From the NCBI GenBank assembly GCA_900764695.1, contig CAAFOY010000018.1, positions 1 through 17,256 on the forward strand: 17,256 bases of DNA. Direction: 5' to 3'. Source of the DNA: Lachnospiraceae bacterium (GTDB taxonomy: Bacteria; Bacillota_A; Clostridia; Lachnospirales; Lachnospiraceae). The translations under genes and the position numbers were made by a program. Numbering within the stretch: position 1 is the stretch's first letter; every line of letters starts with the position of its first letter. Below, piece by piece: positions 7,864 through 15,925 of the stretch. The notes under the pieces are model-generated. The model made no database searches. It had not been told where the DNA came from and saw only the letters and a program-made list of their open reading frames with translations.

Positions 7864-8895
7864 TTATATATTCTTTTTCAAGAAATCATACGCTTTCTTT
7901 CTTTGTACTTTTAACCATTCATCTGCTTCTGCTCTCACAGGTTTAATTTTATTATTCGAAATAATACATTCTTCCAATCCTGCCGAACATAGTAACTCTC
8001 TTATTCTGTTATTTACACCTCCATTACTTAAAGCAATATCCGCTGCCAACTTTTTTTTAAATATAATAGAAAAGGCTGTGCCGTGAAAAGAATTAGTAAA
8101 AACAGCCTCCGCATTATCAATCCAATTCAAAAAACAATCTGGAGAATTATTTAAAATAAACTTAATACTTTTTTTATTTATTATAATGTCATAATTATAC
8201 TTTGCTGCGTATTCTCTAGCTGCTCTGACAACATTAACATCTTCCTGTATTAAATAAACTAAAATATACTTTTTCTTTTTGACTCTATTTGTAACAACAT
8301 CTTTCCATTGACTTTTATCAAGCAAGAAAACAGGATCAGGTAAAATTGGTGTTTTCTCCTCTAACCCTAACTTTTGTATTGAAGATGATTCTCTAACAGA
8401 AATTGCATTAAAATCTTTTAAAAGTTTTTTAATTTCTTTAATCTTTTCTTCTTTAAACTCAATTGATCCAATACTTGCCGCATATGCAATTTTCTTTTTT
8501 CCTGTTTCTACAAAATCAAGAAAATATGTATTGTCCTCACCTGAACATTCTATATTCCAAACTTGATCACTTCCTGTTATAAACGTAGAATATAACAAAT
8601 TACAATTTTCAATATCATCGCGTACATATTTTCTGTCGGACAGAGAAAGAAATTTATCTCTGAACTTTTCAAAACCTGTGCGCTTTATTTTATAATACAA
8701 CATAAGTGGCATTTTCTTTATAACGTTACAATTATTTGCATATCTTGTTTTTTCCACTTCATCGCAAATATAATCCACAATTTCAGCCTGTACATTAATA
8801 TTATAAGTTATATATTTACAAAGTGCATATGCTTGCAATACAGCACCAAGATTATCTGCTCCATGAAATGTTAATATTCCAACCTTCTTCTCCAT
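7864..8895 (-). CDS. Polysaccharide pyruvyl transferase family protein (GSDQVW/SFHGT subtype)
   Basis: This 343-residue protein belongs to the polysaccharide pyruvyl transferase family (PF04230), in the subtype usually found next to FrhB-like proteins. The N-terminus VGILTFHGADNLGAVLQAYA (5-24) is typical. GSDQVW (108-113), AYAASIG (137-143), SVRE (166-169), DPVFLL (187-192) and NSFHGTAFS (268-276) follow in the expected order. Proven family members add a pyruvate ketal to a sugar, but for this subtype the reaction is not established. It is cytosolic, with no signal or membrane span. I chose ATG 8895 because GGAGAGG at 8901-8907 is five bases upstream and the conserved KKVGIL strand starts at once; a start at 8952 adds 19 unsupported residues. 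It lies 61 bases after the WbsX-like gene. Confidence 0.88.
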   Translation of the reverse strand: MEKKVGILTFHGADNLGAVLQAYALCKYITYNINVQAEIVDYICDEVEKTRYANNCNVIKKMPLMLYYKIKRTGFEKFRDKFLSLSDRKYVRDDIENCNLLYSTFITGSDQVWNIECSGEDNTYFLDFVETGKKKIAYAASIGSIEFKEEKIKEIKKLLKDFNAISVRESSSIQKLGLEEKTPILPDPVFLLDKSQWKDVVTNRVKKKKYILVYLIQEDVNVVRAAREYAAKYNYDIIINKKSIKFILNNSPDCFLNWIDNAEAVFTNSFHGTAFSIIFKKKLAADIALSNGGVNNRIRELLCSAGLEECIISNNKIKPVRAEADEWLKVQRKKAYDFLKKNI

Positions 8896-8900
8896 TTTTG

Positions 8901-8907
8901 CCTCTCC
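8901..8907 (-). promoter_or_regulatory. Ribosome binding site fixing the start at 8895
   Basis: GGAGAGG on the minus strand, five bases before ATG 8895. It rules in favour of the 343-residue reading over an upstream ATG at 8952. Confidence 0.75.
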
Positions 8908-8956
8908 ATATTTATAATTTAGCATATTAAATTTTTGACAGACATTCGACAAAATA

Positions 8957-10114
8957 TCAGACTTTTTTAATGTCGAGAACTTCTGCTAAAGCCTCTATCT
9001 TGCCCTTTCCAAATTCTAAATCAGGTTCCATGTATGCTCCCTCTCCCCATTCATTCCATGAATTTAAGAAAATAATTTTATGATCTGACTCTTTATTTTC
9101 AACTTGTTTGACAGCCATCTCAGCAGCATACTTAAATGTTTCTGGTGTTGTCCCATAATAAACAATCGCCTTTCTCCCGGATCTTGGAGATCTGTCCCAG
9201 CCAGCTAATAACTGTGGATATACATCATTTCGTTTATCCAGATTTGTATACAGATTCTCTATAATTTTTTTATACGAATACTTTTCAACATATAAACTTG
9301 GCATAAAACGACGCACAATTGAATTTAGTATTTTTCTGAATTTTCCAGCAACCTTCAATTCCGCATTTTTTTGATTTGACGTCATTACAGCATCAAATCC
9401 TAGCGCCCTAGTTCCTTCTATTTTCTTTTTGTAATCATTTTCAAAGGAACTCGTAGTACTATCCAATTTCAGCTTTGGTGCTGAATTACTTGCCACAAAA
9501 TGAAATCCTTCTAATCCATTCTCCTTTGCTAATTTGTTCCACAATTCAGTAAAATGTTTGACGTCGGGTATTCCAAAAGGATTAAATACTAAAAATAATA
9601 GTTTACCATCAACTTTTATATATCTATCATCCTTAAATGCTTTAAGAAATTGATTAAAATGCATTATATAATCTTCATCACCTGGATATTCCTGTTTGAA
9701 AATCATGGTATCTTTAGATCTCCCTTTTCCTTTCTCCCAAGTTTTAGTCGTCCAATCATGGTTTGCCCAACCCAGGCAAAATGGAAAATCTGGTTTCCCA
9801 CTATTTACCGTTCTTTCAAAAGGCATGTCCAGTACTTGCTTTCCGTTTCCAAACCAATAATGCCAATAGCAGAATCCTTCAATCCCTGCTTCCTTCGCCA
9901 ATTCAGCTTGTGCCTCACTAATTTCAGGTAATCTTAAATCATAAAATCCAAGATCTGCCGGAATTCGTGGTTGGTTATGCCCACGAAAAAGCGGTTTTGC
10001 CTTTGCAACATTTGTCCACTCTGTGAACCCTTTTCCCCAAAATTTATCATTTTCCGGTACTGGGTGAAACTGCGGTAAATATAATGCTATAACTCTTGCT
10101 TTATTTGTGTTCAT
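8957..10114 (-). CDS. WbsX-family (GH99-like) polysaccharide biosynthesis protein
   Basis: This 385-residue protein is a clear WbsX-type member (PF14307, glycoside hydrolase 99-like fold). Conserved blocks are ALYLPQFHP (10-18), GKGFTEWTN (27-35), GFCYWHYWF (80-88), LGWANHDWT (114-122), a central AGWDRSPR (304-311) and NSWNEWGEGAYMEPD (351-365). The family is named as a glycosyltransferase from its place in O-antigen loci. Its fold and acidic/tryptophan-rich motifs resemble endo-acting glycosidases, and no member's activity should be assumed here. It may trim or transfer an oligosaccharide. No signal peptide is seen, so it should act in the cytosol. I chose ATG 10114, with AGGAG at 10122-10126 seven bases upstream, over a GTG at 10141 that would touch the upstream gene's stop codon and lacks support. 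It is full length. Confidence 0.88.
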   Translation of the reverse strand: MNTNKARVIALYLPQFHPVPENDKFWGKGFTEWTNVAKAKPLFRGHNQPRIPADLGFYDLRLPEISEAQAELAKEAGIEGFCYWHYWFGNGKQVLDMPFERTVNSGKPDFPFCLGWANHDWTTKTWEKGKGRSKDTMIFKQEYPGDEDYIMHFNQFLKAFKDDRYIKVDGKLLFLVFNPFGIPDVKHFTELWNKLAKENGLEGFHFVASNSAPKLKLDSTTSSFENDYKKKIEGTRALGFDAVMTSNQKNAELKVAGKFRKILNSIVRRFMPSLYVEKYSYKKIIENLYTNLDKRNDVYPQLLAGWDRSPRSGRKAIVYYGTTPETFKYAAEMAVKQVENKESDHKIIFLNSWNEWGEGAYMEPDLEFGKGKIEALAEVLDIKKV

Positions 10115-10121
10115 CCTAATT

Positions 10122-10126
10122 CTCCT
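10122..10126 (-). promoter_or_regulatory. Ribosome binding site fixing the start at 10114
   Basis: AGGAG on the minus strand, seven bases before ATG 10114. This moves the start nine codons inward from the GTG at 10141 and leaves a 26-base gap to the GT2 gene. Confidence 0.7.
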
Positions 10127-10140
10127 CACATATACTTTCA

Positions 10141-11037
10141 CTAAATATTTTCTTGGTATTTATTTTTCCACTTGTAATACAATACTTGTGATGGAATAAA
10201 ACATAATATATACAACAACTTACTATTTGTATTTTCAAATAATTTTTTTAATGAATGTGCTGCAAACCTTCCATATATTTGATATTGTAATGCTGCTTTT
10301 ATTTTTGCTTTTAAAATTGAATCTGATTCTAAAAAAGTTTTCGCTCTCGCAACACAACCGTTTGGCGAACTTATGTTATGCTTTCGCCTGTTATTAGTCA
10401 ATCCTTCATCTAAATAGTCTGAAATATAAATAACTTTATTAAAGAATCTCATCTTATATTTTTTAGACATCTGTACCCAAACAATATCTTCTCCCAAAAA
10501 TTTTTCACCCAAAAATTCAGGAAACGGATACTCTCTTAAGCAATGAGTATACCAAACTTCAGCCATGTCTCCACCGATGTTTCTATTTATTCTACACTCA
10601 ACAAAAGACTCTTTCATTCCGTCTTCTGGTACTCCCGATGTGCTTAAATACCCCCCTCTTGATTTTCCCCGCAGGAAACTAAACCCACAAATGTCATCTT
10701 CATTTTTATATTTTTCATATATTCGCTGAATTGTTAAAATTGCATCATCTGTTAGTGTGTCATCACTATCAACAATAAACACCAATTTAGTTTTAACATA
10801 TTGGCATCCATAATTAAGAGCCGTGTGCTTCCCCCCATTATTTTTTTTATAATACCTAATGGGAAAATCTGCTTTCTTCTGTATTGTCTCAATATACTCG
10901 TCTGTATTGTCATTGCTTCCATCGTCAACAACAATCCACTCAAACTCTTTATCTTTCTGATTACATAAGGACTTGTACAGTTTGTGCAGAAGCTTCTCTC
11001 TATTATAAGTAGGTGTTAGAATTGTAATATCACTCAT
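10141..11037 (-). CDS. Family 2 (GT-A fold) glycosyltransferase
   Basis: This 298-residue protein has a standard GT2 domain at the N-terminus. ITILTPTYNRE (4-14) opens the Rossmann-like fold, VVDDGS (36-41) binds the nucleotide, and FIVDSDD (87-93) holds the DxD-type metal site. FLGEDIVW (180-187) supplies the ED acid/base motif. The last 40 or so residues form a basic, hydrophobic tail (YILCFIPSQVLYY) that could hold it at the membrane, although a full span is not certain. It should add one sugar from a nucleotide-sugar donor to the lipid-linked repeat unit on the cytosolic face; donor and linkage cannot be told. The ATG at 11037 has GAGG just upstream with good spacing. It follows the PP-loop gene by 29 bases and precedes the WbsX-like gene by 26. 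Confidence 0.92.
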   Translation of the reverse strand: MSDITILTPTYNREKLLHKLYKSLCNQKDKEFEWIVVDDGSNDNTDEYIETIQKKADFPIRYYKKNNGGKHTALNYGCQYVKTKLVFIVDSDDTLTDDAILTIQRIYEKYKNEDDICGFSFLRGKSRGGYLSTSGVPEDGMKESFVECRINRNIGGDMAEVWYTHCLREYPFPEFLGEKFLGEDIVWVQMSKKYKMRFFNKVIYISDYLDEGLTNNRRKHNISSPNGCVARAKTFLESDSILKAKIKAALQYQIYGRFAAHSLKKLFENTNSKLLYILCFIPSQVLYYKWKNKYQENI

Positions 11038-11066
11038 TTGCGTCCTCGCTTTTTTAGTTAAATCTA

Positions 11067-12314
11067 CTATTTGAACTTACTTATTACTCTTTTAATTATC
11101 TTATAGGCATATGCTTTAGGTCTATTAAATTTAAAATCAATAAACCATGATAATTCAGTATCTTTCCAATAATCCTTCTCTTTCACAAACATATGTTGTG
11201 TCGTTTCCCAATAACTTAATTTTATCGGTGTTGTTTCTAAGAATGTTCTTATTTCTTTCATTTTTTTAGTATCATATCTAAACCCAAATTTATTAGGATC
11301 TCCATGTGCCGACAAAATATTCATCATTGTTCTATAGCATTTTTCACATTTGCAGCAATTCATTCCCTCCTGTTTATTCCAGCAAACCTGTAATTCGAAA
11401 TACTTGTTTGTTTTAGAAGAATAATCTACTATCTTTTTAACCTTCTCATTTCTATCCAAGTCCACATCAGCTGATATAAATTTACAACCACAATAATTAA
11501 TTGCATTAATTATTTCTTCATTATTGGCATCAAATGCGCTATCTAGTGATGAATGCGAAGATCCTATATAATGGCAATTGATATTTTTCGAATAAATCAC
11601 TGGGGCTATAACAGCAGTCATCACAACTATATGTGCAACGCTTGCCCAATATCCCCACCACAGTTCCCTTTCAATAAACTTTTTGAATTTCTCGTCAAAG
11701 GAATACTCTTTAAACAATTCTCTACAATTAGATTCAACAAAACAATAGTCTACTCCTGGAATATTATTTTTAACTTTGTTAAAATACTCCTCTAATCTGC
11801 TGTGTGCTTTTTGATTTGAAAGTGCTATGTCTCCACCAACTATATTTATCAATAACGGTTTTAGATTAATTGTTTCAACCAATGCACTTGTAGCATCAAC
11901 TCCACCTGTAAAGAACACCGATGTTTTGTTTGTTCCAACACTGTTCTTTTTATTTTCAATAACTCTATCTGAAATCACTTTCAATTTCAGATTTCCTTGT
12001 GGATACATCTTGTTAAAAATCAATCCTAGTTCTTGTGTTGATTTCAAATAGTCAGCATCCACTTCATCAACTTTAATAGGAATTTGATACAACATTGCAA
12101 TTCCCATCATCGTCCCAATAAACGGAATCGACAATATAGATTTTGGAATTTCTTCCAATTTTGTTTCTTTTTGTGGTCTCACAAATAAAGTTCCTTGATT
12201 ATGTTCATCAATATATTCCATATTAATATGTTTTCTTAATTCTTCTGGAATATCAAACTTATATGTGATAGTATTTTTTTCCAAAATTATATTTTTTAAA
12301 GCAATAACTTTCAT
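11067..12314 (-). CDS. PP-loop ATPase-like protein with a QueC-type zinc site, function unknown
   Basis: This 415-residue protein carries FFTGGVDATSA (134-144), a variant of the PP-loop SGGxDS that binds ATP in enzymes adenylating a carboxylate, amide or nucleobase. Near the C-terminus are Cys311, Cys320, Cys323 and Cys326 (C-x8-C-x2-C-x2-C), the same spacing I recall for the zinc ligands of QueC, which makes the nitrile of preQ0. GSSHSSLDSAFD (251-262) lies between them, as a second nucleotide or substrate loop. The first 130 residues are an extra domain that I do not recognise and that QueC lacks. The protein may activate a carboxylate on a sugar or other precursor, for example to an amide; this is inference. 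It follows the radical SAM gene by 40 bases. The start at 12314 has its GGAGG unusually far away (15 bases). It lacks the zinc motifs I associate with WbpG-type sugar amidotransferases. Confidence 0.7.
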   Translation of the reverse strand: MKVIALKNIILEKNTITYKFDIPEELRKHINMEYIDEHNQGTLFVRPQKETKLEEIPKSILSIPFIGTMMGIAMLYQIPIKVDEVDADYLKSTQELGLIFNKMYPQGNLKLKVISDRVIENKKNSVGTNKTSVFFTGGVDATSALVETINLKPLLINIVGGDIALSNQKAHSRLEEYFNKVKNNIPGVDYCFVESNCRELFKEYSFDEKFKKFIERELWWGYWASVAHIVVMTAVIAPVIYSKNINCHYIGSSHSSLDSAFDANNEEIINAINYCGCKFISADVDLDRNEKVKKIVDYSSKTNKYFELQVCWNKQEGMNCCKCEKCYRTMMNILSAHGDPNKFGFRYDTKKMKEIRTFLETTPIKLSYWETTQHMFVKEKDYWKDTELSWFIDFKFNRPKAYAYKIIKRVISKFK

Positions 12315-12354
12315 ATGTATTTATTTCTTCCTCCCTATGTTCGCTTAATAGCAC

Positions 12355-13530
12355 CTATTCTCCCATCTGTTTTGCAATATCTGCATCAACTATTTCTTCA
12401 CCGCTCTTATCTTTAAGCTGTTCTCTTGAAGCGTCGCTTAATCCGTCATTAATTGTTGCACACATATCACAAGTACTGCATTTATCTAATTCTTCTTTAG
12501 TTACCTTGCCATCTCTGTAGTCACGTACAATTTTATTTTCATACATACTATAAGGATGCTTGCTAAATAACGCTTTAAACTTATGTTTAAGTACCCAGAA
12601 TCCAGGTTTCCAGATGTACTTGTGCATTGCTGGAGACACTGAACCTATCATCCAACAGTCTCTGTCACAGCAACGTACCTTTGCTCTAACCTGTTCTGCT
12701 TCAGGGCTATTCCATAATTCATCCCAACTCTGATTGTTTAAGTTCCCCATCACTTCTTTATCTTTTGTTCCGTTACATGGCATTACATCTCCGTATGGAT
12801 CAATAAAGAATGTGTCAAAACTCATATCACAAGGGAGTAATCTCTTCTGTCCATAAATATAATTGATAAGTCCGTGATTAAAGTAAGCTCTCATCCATTT
12901 CTTAGGACTCTTTGATCTAAGTAATTCATTAATTAAATCTTCGAAATTCTTTGCTACCATTGGACGGTCTTTGATTATATTCTTTGCTTCTACGAAATAG
13001 AAACTATTATGTAATGAAGCAGTTGCAAATTCCATTCCCATTTCATTAGAAATCTTATAAAGTGGTACTAAATCAGGTGCATTCTTGTCCTGAACTGTCA
13101 TACCGAAACCAACATCTTTCATTCCCATTTCACGTAATTTCTTAAGTGTTGTATAGCCTTTGTTATATCCGTCATCTAACCCTCGGATTTCATTGTTTGT
13201 CTGTTCAAGACCTTCAATAGAAATACGGATTCCAATATTAGGAAATTCCTTACACAAGTCAACGATTCTATCTGTGAAGAATCCATTAGTTGAAATAACG
13301 ATTCTATCACTCTTCTTATATAATTCTCTAACAATGTCCTTTAAATCTGTACGTATAAAAGGTTCTCCACCTGTTATATTTGTAAAGTACATCTTAGGTA
13401 ACTTCTTAATTGTTTCAATTGAAATTTCTTCTTCTGGTTTTGATGGTGCTTTGTATCTGTTACACATTGAACAACGTGCGTTACATCTGTATGTTACGAT
13501 AACTGTACCATTTAATTTTTTCTCTGCCAT
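12355..13530 (-). CDS. Radical SAM protein with SPASM-like cysteines
   Basis: This 391-residue protein is a radical SAM enzyme of the MoaA/PqqE type. CNARCSMC (16-23) gives the C-x3-C-x2-C that binds the catalytic [4Fe-4S] cluster, GGEPFIRTD (54-62) contacts S-adenosylmethionine, and STNGFFTD (80-87) and RISIEGLE (102-109) are later core strands. Behind the core, Cys234, Cys252 (MPCNG), Cys287/288 and Cys292 form a SPASM-like auxiliary cluster site. A further C-x2-C-x2-C triad (351, 354, 357) sits in the acidic tail. Such proteins modify peptides, sugars or cofactors through radical chemistry. In polysaccharide loci their substrates are mostly unknown, so none is assigned. ATG 13530 has GGGAG about eight bases upstream. 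It follows a GT4 gene by 22 bases and precedes the PP-loop gene. Confidence 0.88.
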   Translation of the reverse strand: MAEKKLNGTVIVTYRCNARCSMCNRYKAPSKPEEEISIETIKKLPKMYFTNITGGEPFIRTDLKDIVRELYKKSDRIVISTNGFFTDRIVDLCKEFPNIGIRISIEGLEQTNNEIRGLDDGYNKGYTTLKKLREMGMKDVGFGMTVQDKNAPDLVPLYKISNEMGMEFATASLHNSFYFVEAKNIIKDRPMVAKNFEDLINELLRSKSPKKWMRAYFNHGLINYIYGQKRLLPCDMSFDTFFIDPYGDVMPCNGTKDKEVMGNLNNQSWDELWNSPEAEQVRAKVRCCDRDCWMIGSVSPAMHKYIWKPGFWVLKHKFKALFSKHPYSMYENKIVRDYRDGKVTKEELDKCSTCDMCATINDGLSDASREQLKDKSGEEIVDADIAKQMGE

Positions 13531-13552
13531 TACGTTCTCTCCCTTTTCCCCT

Positions 13553-14752
13553 TTATTCGTATATCTTAATCAATTTATTGCAATATTCCTCAATAGTATC
13601 AAAGCTAATATTTTTACAATTTTCACTGTATTTATCTAACTTTTCTTTGTTATTCCATAGTTCTTCAATCTTAATTTTTAAATCTTCTCCATTACCACTT
13701 TCAAATAACTCTCCTGTACTGCCTACAGATATAAGCTCAGGAATACCTCCAATGTTGGCGCCAAGAACCGGTGTACCATACATCTGGCTTTCCATTACTG
13801 AAAACGGACAATTCTCATACCATTCTGATGGATATATAGAAAATCTTGCTTCTCTTATAAGTTTTTCAAGAGCTTCTCCCTTTTGAAAGCCTAAATTTTT
13901 AATATTGCTAATTCCATTAATCTCTTCTTCCAAAGGACCTGTTCCCGCAAATATAAACTGAATGTTCGGAAGTTTCTTACAAACATTTATAAGAGTTCCT
14001 ATTCCCTTTTCCTCTGAAAATCTTCCGAAGTAAAGAACATAGTCTTTCTTCTCTACTTCTTTCCATTCAACTTTATCTATAAAATTATGTAAAGCAATTG
14101 TTTTCTTTGCAAACAATGGATTTGTGTCCAATTTTGTTTTCATAAATTCACTACAGCATATCATAGAATCAATATACTTATATGTTCCCTTTATTTTCCA
14201 AAACATAGCCTCCATTGTTCCAACTGCTGATTTTGCTGTACTACCATGAATACACTTACCTTTAAAGCAATTCATAAAATGTCCGCCTAAACACTTTTCA
14301 CAATTTTCGTGTGTATTTGGATTGTTGCACATATGATTTGGGCAAACCAGATTATAATCGTGTGCTGTAAACACAATCTTGCATTTATGCCCTGTCCGTT
14401 TTGACCATTTCTTTATTTCTAATATAACACTCGGTGTTATCTGATATGTAAAGTTGTTTAAATGAACTACATCTGGCTGAAAGTCATCAAGAACAAGCCC
14501 GATTTTCTTTCTTGCCTCACTTGAATATATAGTTTTAATTGGATAAGTCAGTTTAGAAAGTTTTGAACCTCCATGAAAGTCCATGTCGGATGTATAGGCT
14601 TCTGCGTGATTTCCAACGCATCTTCCTTCATGTTCCATTCCGAAATACTGAACTTCGTGTCCATGACTTTCTAAGTATTCACCTAACTTAAATATGTATG
14701 TTTCACTTCCTCCATTTGGATATAGAAACTTATTAACCATTAAAATCTTCAT
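13553..14752 (-). CDS. GT4 glycosyltransferase with a cysteine-rich insert
   Basis: This 399-residue GT-B fold glycosyltransferase belongs to family 4. The N-terminal acceptor half begins MKILMVNKFLYPNGGSE (1-17), with the glycine-rich loop of GT4. The C-terminal donor half has YFGRFSEEKG (241-250) and the retaining E-x7-E motif at Glu313 and Glu321 within ENCPFSVMES. Residues 137-167 form an insert with six cysteines (137, 142, 151, 154, 162, 167) after HDYNLVCP, a recurrent trait of one GT4 subgroup that may bind metal. It should transfer a sugar from a nucleotide donor with retention of anomeric form; donor and acceptor are not readable. Only three bases separate its ATG from the upstream GT4 stop. 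Its Shine-Dalgarno GAGG lies inside that gene's last codons, so translation is likely coupled. Confidence 0.92.
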   Translation of the reverse strand: MKILMVNKFLYPNGGSETYIFKLGEYLESHGHEVQYFGMEHEGRCVGNHAEAYTSDMDFHGGSKLSKLTYPIKTIYSSEARKKIGLVLDDFQPDVVHLNNFTYQITPSVILEIKKWSKRTGHKCKIVFTAHDYNLVCPNHMCNNPNTHENCEKCLGGHFMNCFKGKCIHGSTAKSAVGTMEAMFWKIKGTYKYIDSMICCSEFMKTKLDTNPLFAKKTIALHNFIDKVEWKEVEKKDYVLYFGRFSEEKGIGTLINVCKKLPNIQFIFAGTGPLEEEINGISNIKNLGFQKGEALEKLIREARFSIYPSEWYENCPFSVMESQMYGTPVLGANIGGIPELISVGSTGELFESGNGEDLKIKIEELWNNKEKLDKYSENCKNISFDTIEEYCNKLIKIYE

Positions 14753-14755
14753 ATT

Positions 14756-15895
14756 CTAACCTCTATACAACTCCACTGTTTTCTCAACCACATCATCCCA
14801 ATTGTATTTCTCACAAATGAAATCTGCAGCTTCTTCTTTATACTTCTTAACCATCTTAGGCTTATCACAAGCCTGCTGTAGTTTTTCTCTTAAGTCATCT
14901 ACATCCGACTTTTTGAATACCAGTGCCTTATCTTCAACTACAGATGCACATTCATCTATGTCTGATACAAGACAACAATTTCCATAGCTCATTGCCTCAA
15001 GCAGACTAAGTGGCATTCCTTCCAGATCACTTGGAAGTGTGTATATGTATGCATTGCTGTATAACTCATCCAATTCTTCTCCCTGAACGAATCCTGTAAA
15101 GATTATTCTGTCGTCATCTTTTGCCATCTTTCTTAGTTCGTTAGCGAACTCATCTGTATCTGAACTTCCACCGGCTATTACCAGCTTCTTGTCTGTTTTC
15201 ACTTTCTTGAAAGCTTCAACCAGATATCTAAGTCCTTTTTCCGGAACCAATCTTCCAAGAAAGAGAATGTATTCGTCTTTGTTTAAGCCGCATTTCTCTT
15301 TGATAATCTGTGGCTCTCTTACTATAGGTCTGTTTACTCCGTTAGGAATAAACTTAGTCTCTCTTCCATATGTATCTCTGAAATAATCCTGCACGCCACG
15401 GCTTAATACTATTATTTCGTCTGCGTGCTTTACTGCACACTTTTCACCCATCATTATATATGTACTTGCAAGCTTGCCCCACTTAGCTCTCTGATGGTCC
15501 AGGCCGTGAATTGTTGCTATGCATCTCTTGCCGAATAACTTAGGAAGCCATAACATTGCACAAGGTCCTTCTGCGTGAAAATGAACAATATCGTATCTTC
15601 CCATAGACGCTTTTATGCCTGCAAAAACTGAGGCTGACATTGCTGCCAACCCTTTGCAGTTTATTGTAGGCACTGTTTTCAGGTTTATTCCTTTGTAGTT
15701 TTTAATCTTCGCACTGTCAAATTCCTTACCGCTAACATGATGTCCGCCACGGTTGTAGCATGTTACTTTGTGACCTTTGTTAACCATTCTTGTACAAAGT
15801 TCTTCCACCACAATTTCCACGCCACCTTCTCTTGAAGGTATTCTCTTATGACCTAACATTGCGATTCTTAATTTATCTTTATTCTTCTTATGCAC
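14756..15895 (-). CDS. GT4 glycosyltransferase acting early in repeat-unit assembly
   Basis: This 379-residue GT-B glycosyltransferase belongs to family 4. The opening IAMLGHKRIPSREGGVEIVV (11-30) contains the glycine loop, and HGLDHQRAKW (130-139) is a distinctive block shared with rhamnosyl- and glucosyltransferases of capsule loci. GRLVPEKG (214-221) starts the donor domain, and Glu292 and Glu300 (EGMPLSLLE) are the E-x7-E pair of retaining enzymes. It is cytosolic or peripheral to the membrane. As the gene right after the initiating transferase it is the best candidate for adding the second sugar, which is inferred from order only. It starts with GTG at 15895, eight bases after AGGGG. A 30-base gap separates it from the gene upstream. 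Confidence 0.9.
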   Translation of the reverse strand: MHKKNKDKLRIAMLGHKRIPSREGGVEIVVEELCTRMVNKGHKVTCYNRGGHHVSGKEFDSAKIKNYKGINLKTVPTINCKGLAAMSASVFAGIKASMGRYDIVHFHAEGPCAMLWLPKLFGKRCIATIHGLDHQRAKWGKLASTYIMMGEKCAVKHADEIIVLSRGVQDYFRDTYGRETKFIPNGVNRPIVREPQIIKEKCGLNKDEYILFLGRLVPEKGLRYLVEAFKKVKTDKKLVIAGGSSDTDEFANELRKMAKDDDRIIFTGFVQGEELDELYSNAYIYTLPSDLEGMPLSLLEAMSYGNCCLVSDIDECASVVEDKALVFKKSDVDDLREKLQQACDKPKMVKKYKEEAADFICEKYNWDDVVEKTVELYRG

Positions 15896-15925
15896 TTTTT
15901 ATCCCCTTGCATATTTTGCCAAATA

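Noticed and set aside
10115..10141. GTG at 10141 as start of the WbsX-like gene
   Set aside because: A good AGGAG is positioned for ATG 10114 and the extra nine residues precede the conserved start of the family.
13160..13639. Plus-strand open frame of 159 codons
   Set aside because: It is antisense to the radical SAM gene and the end of a GT4 gene, shows no family motif and has biased, low-complexity composition; it is a shadow of the genes on the other strand.
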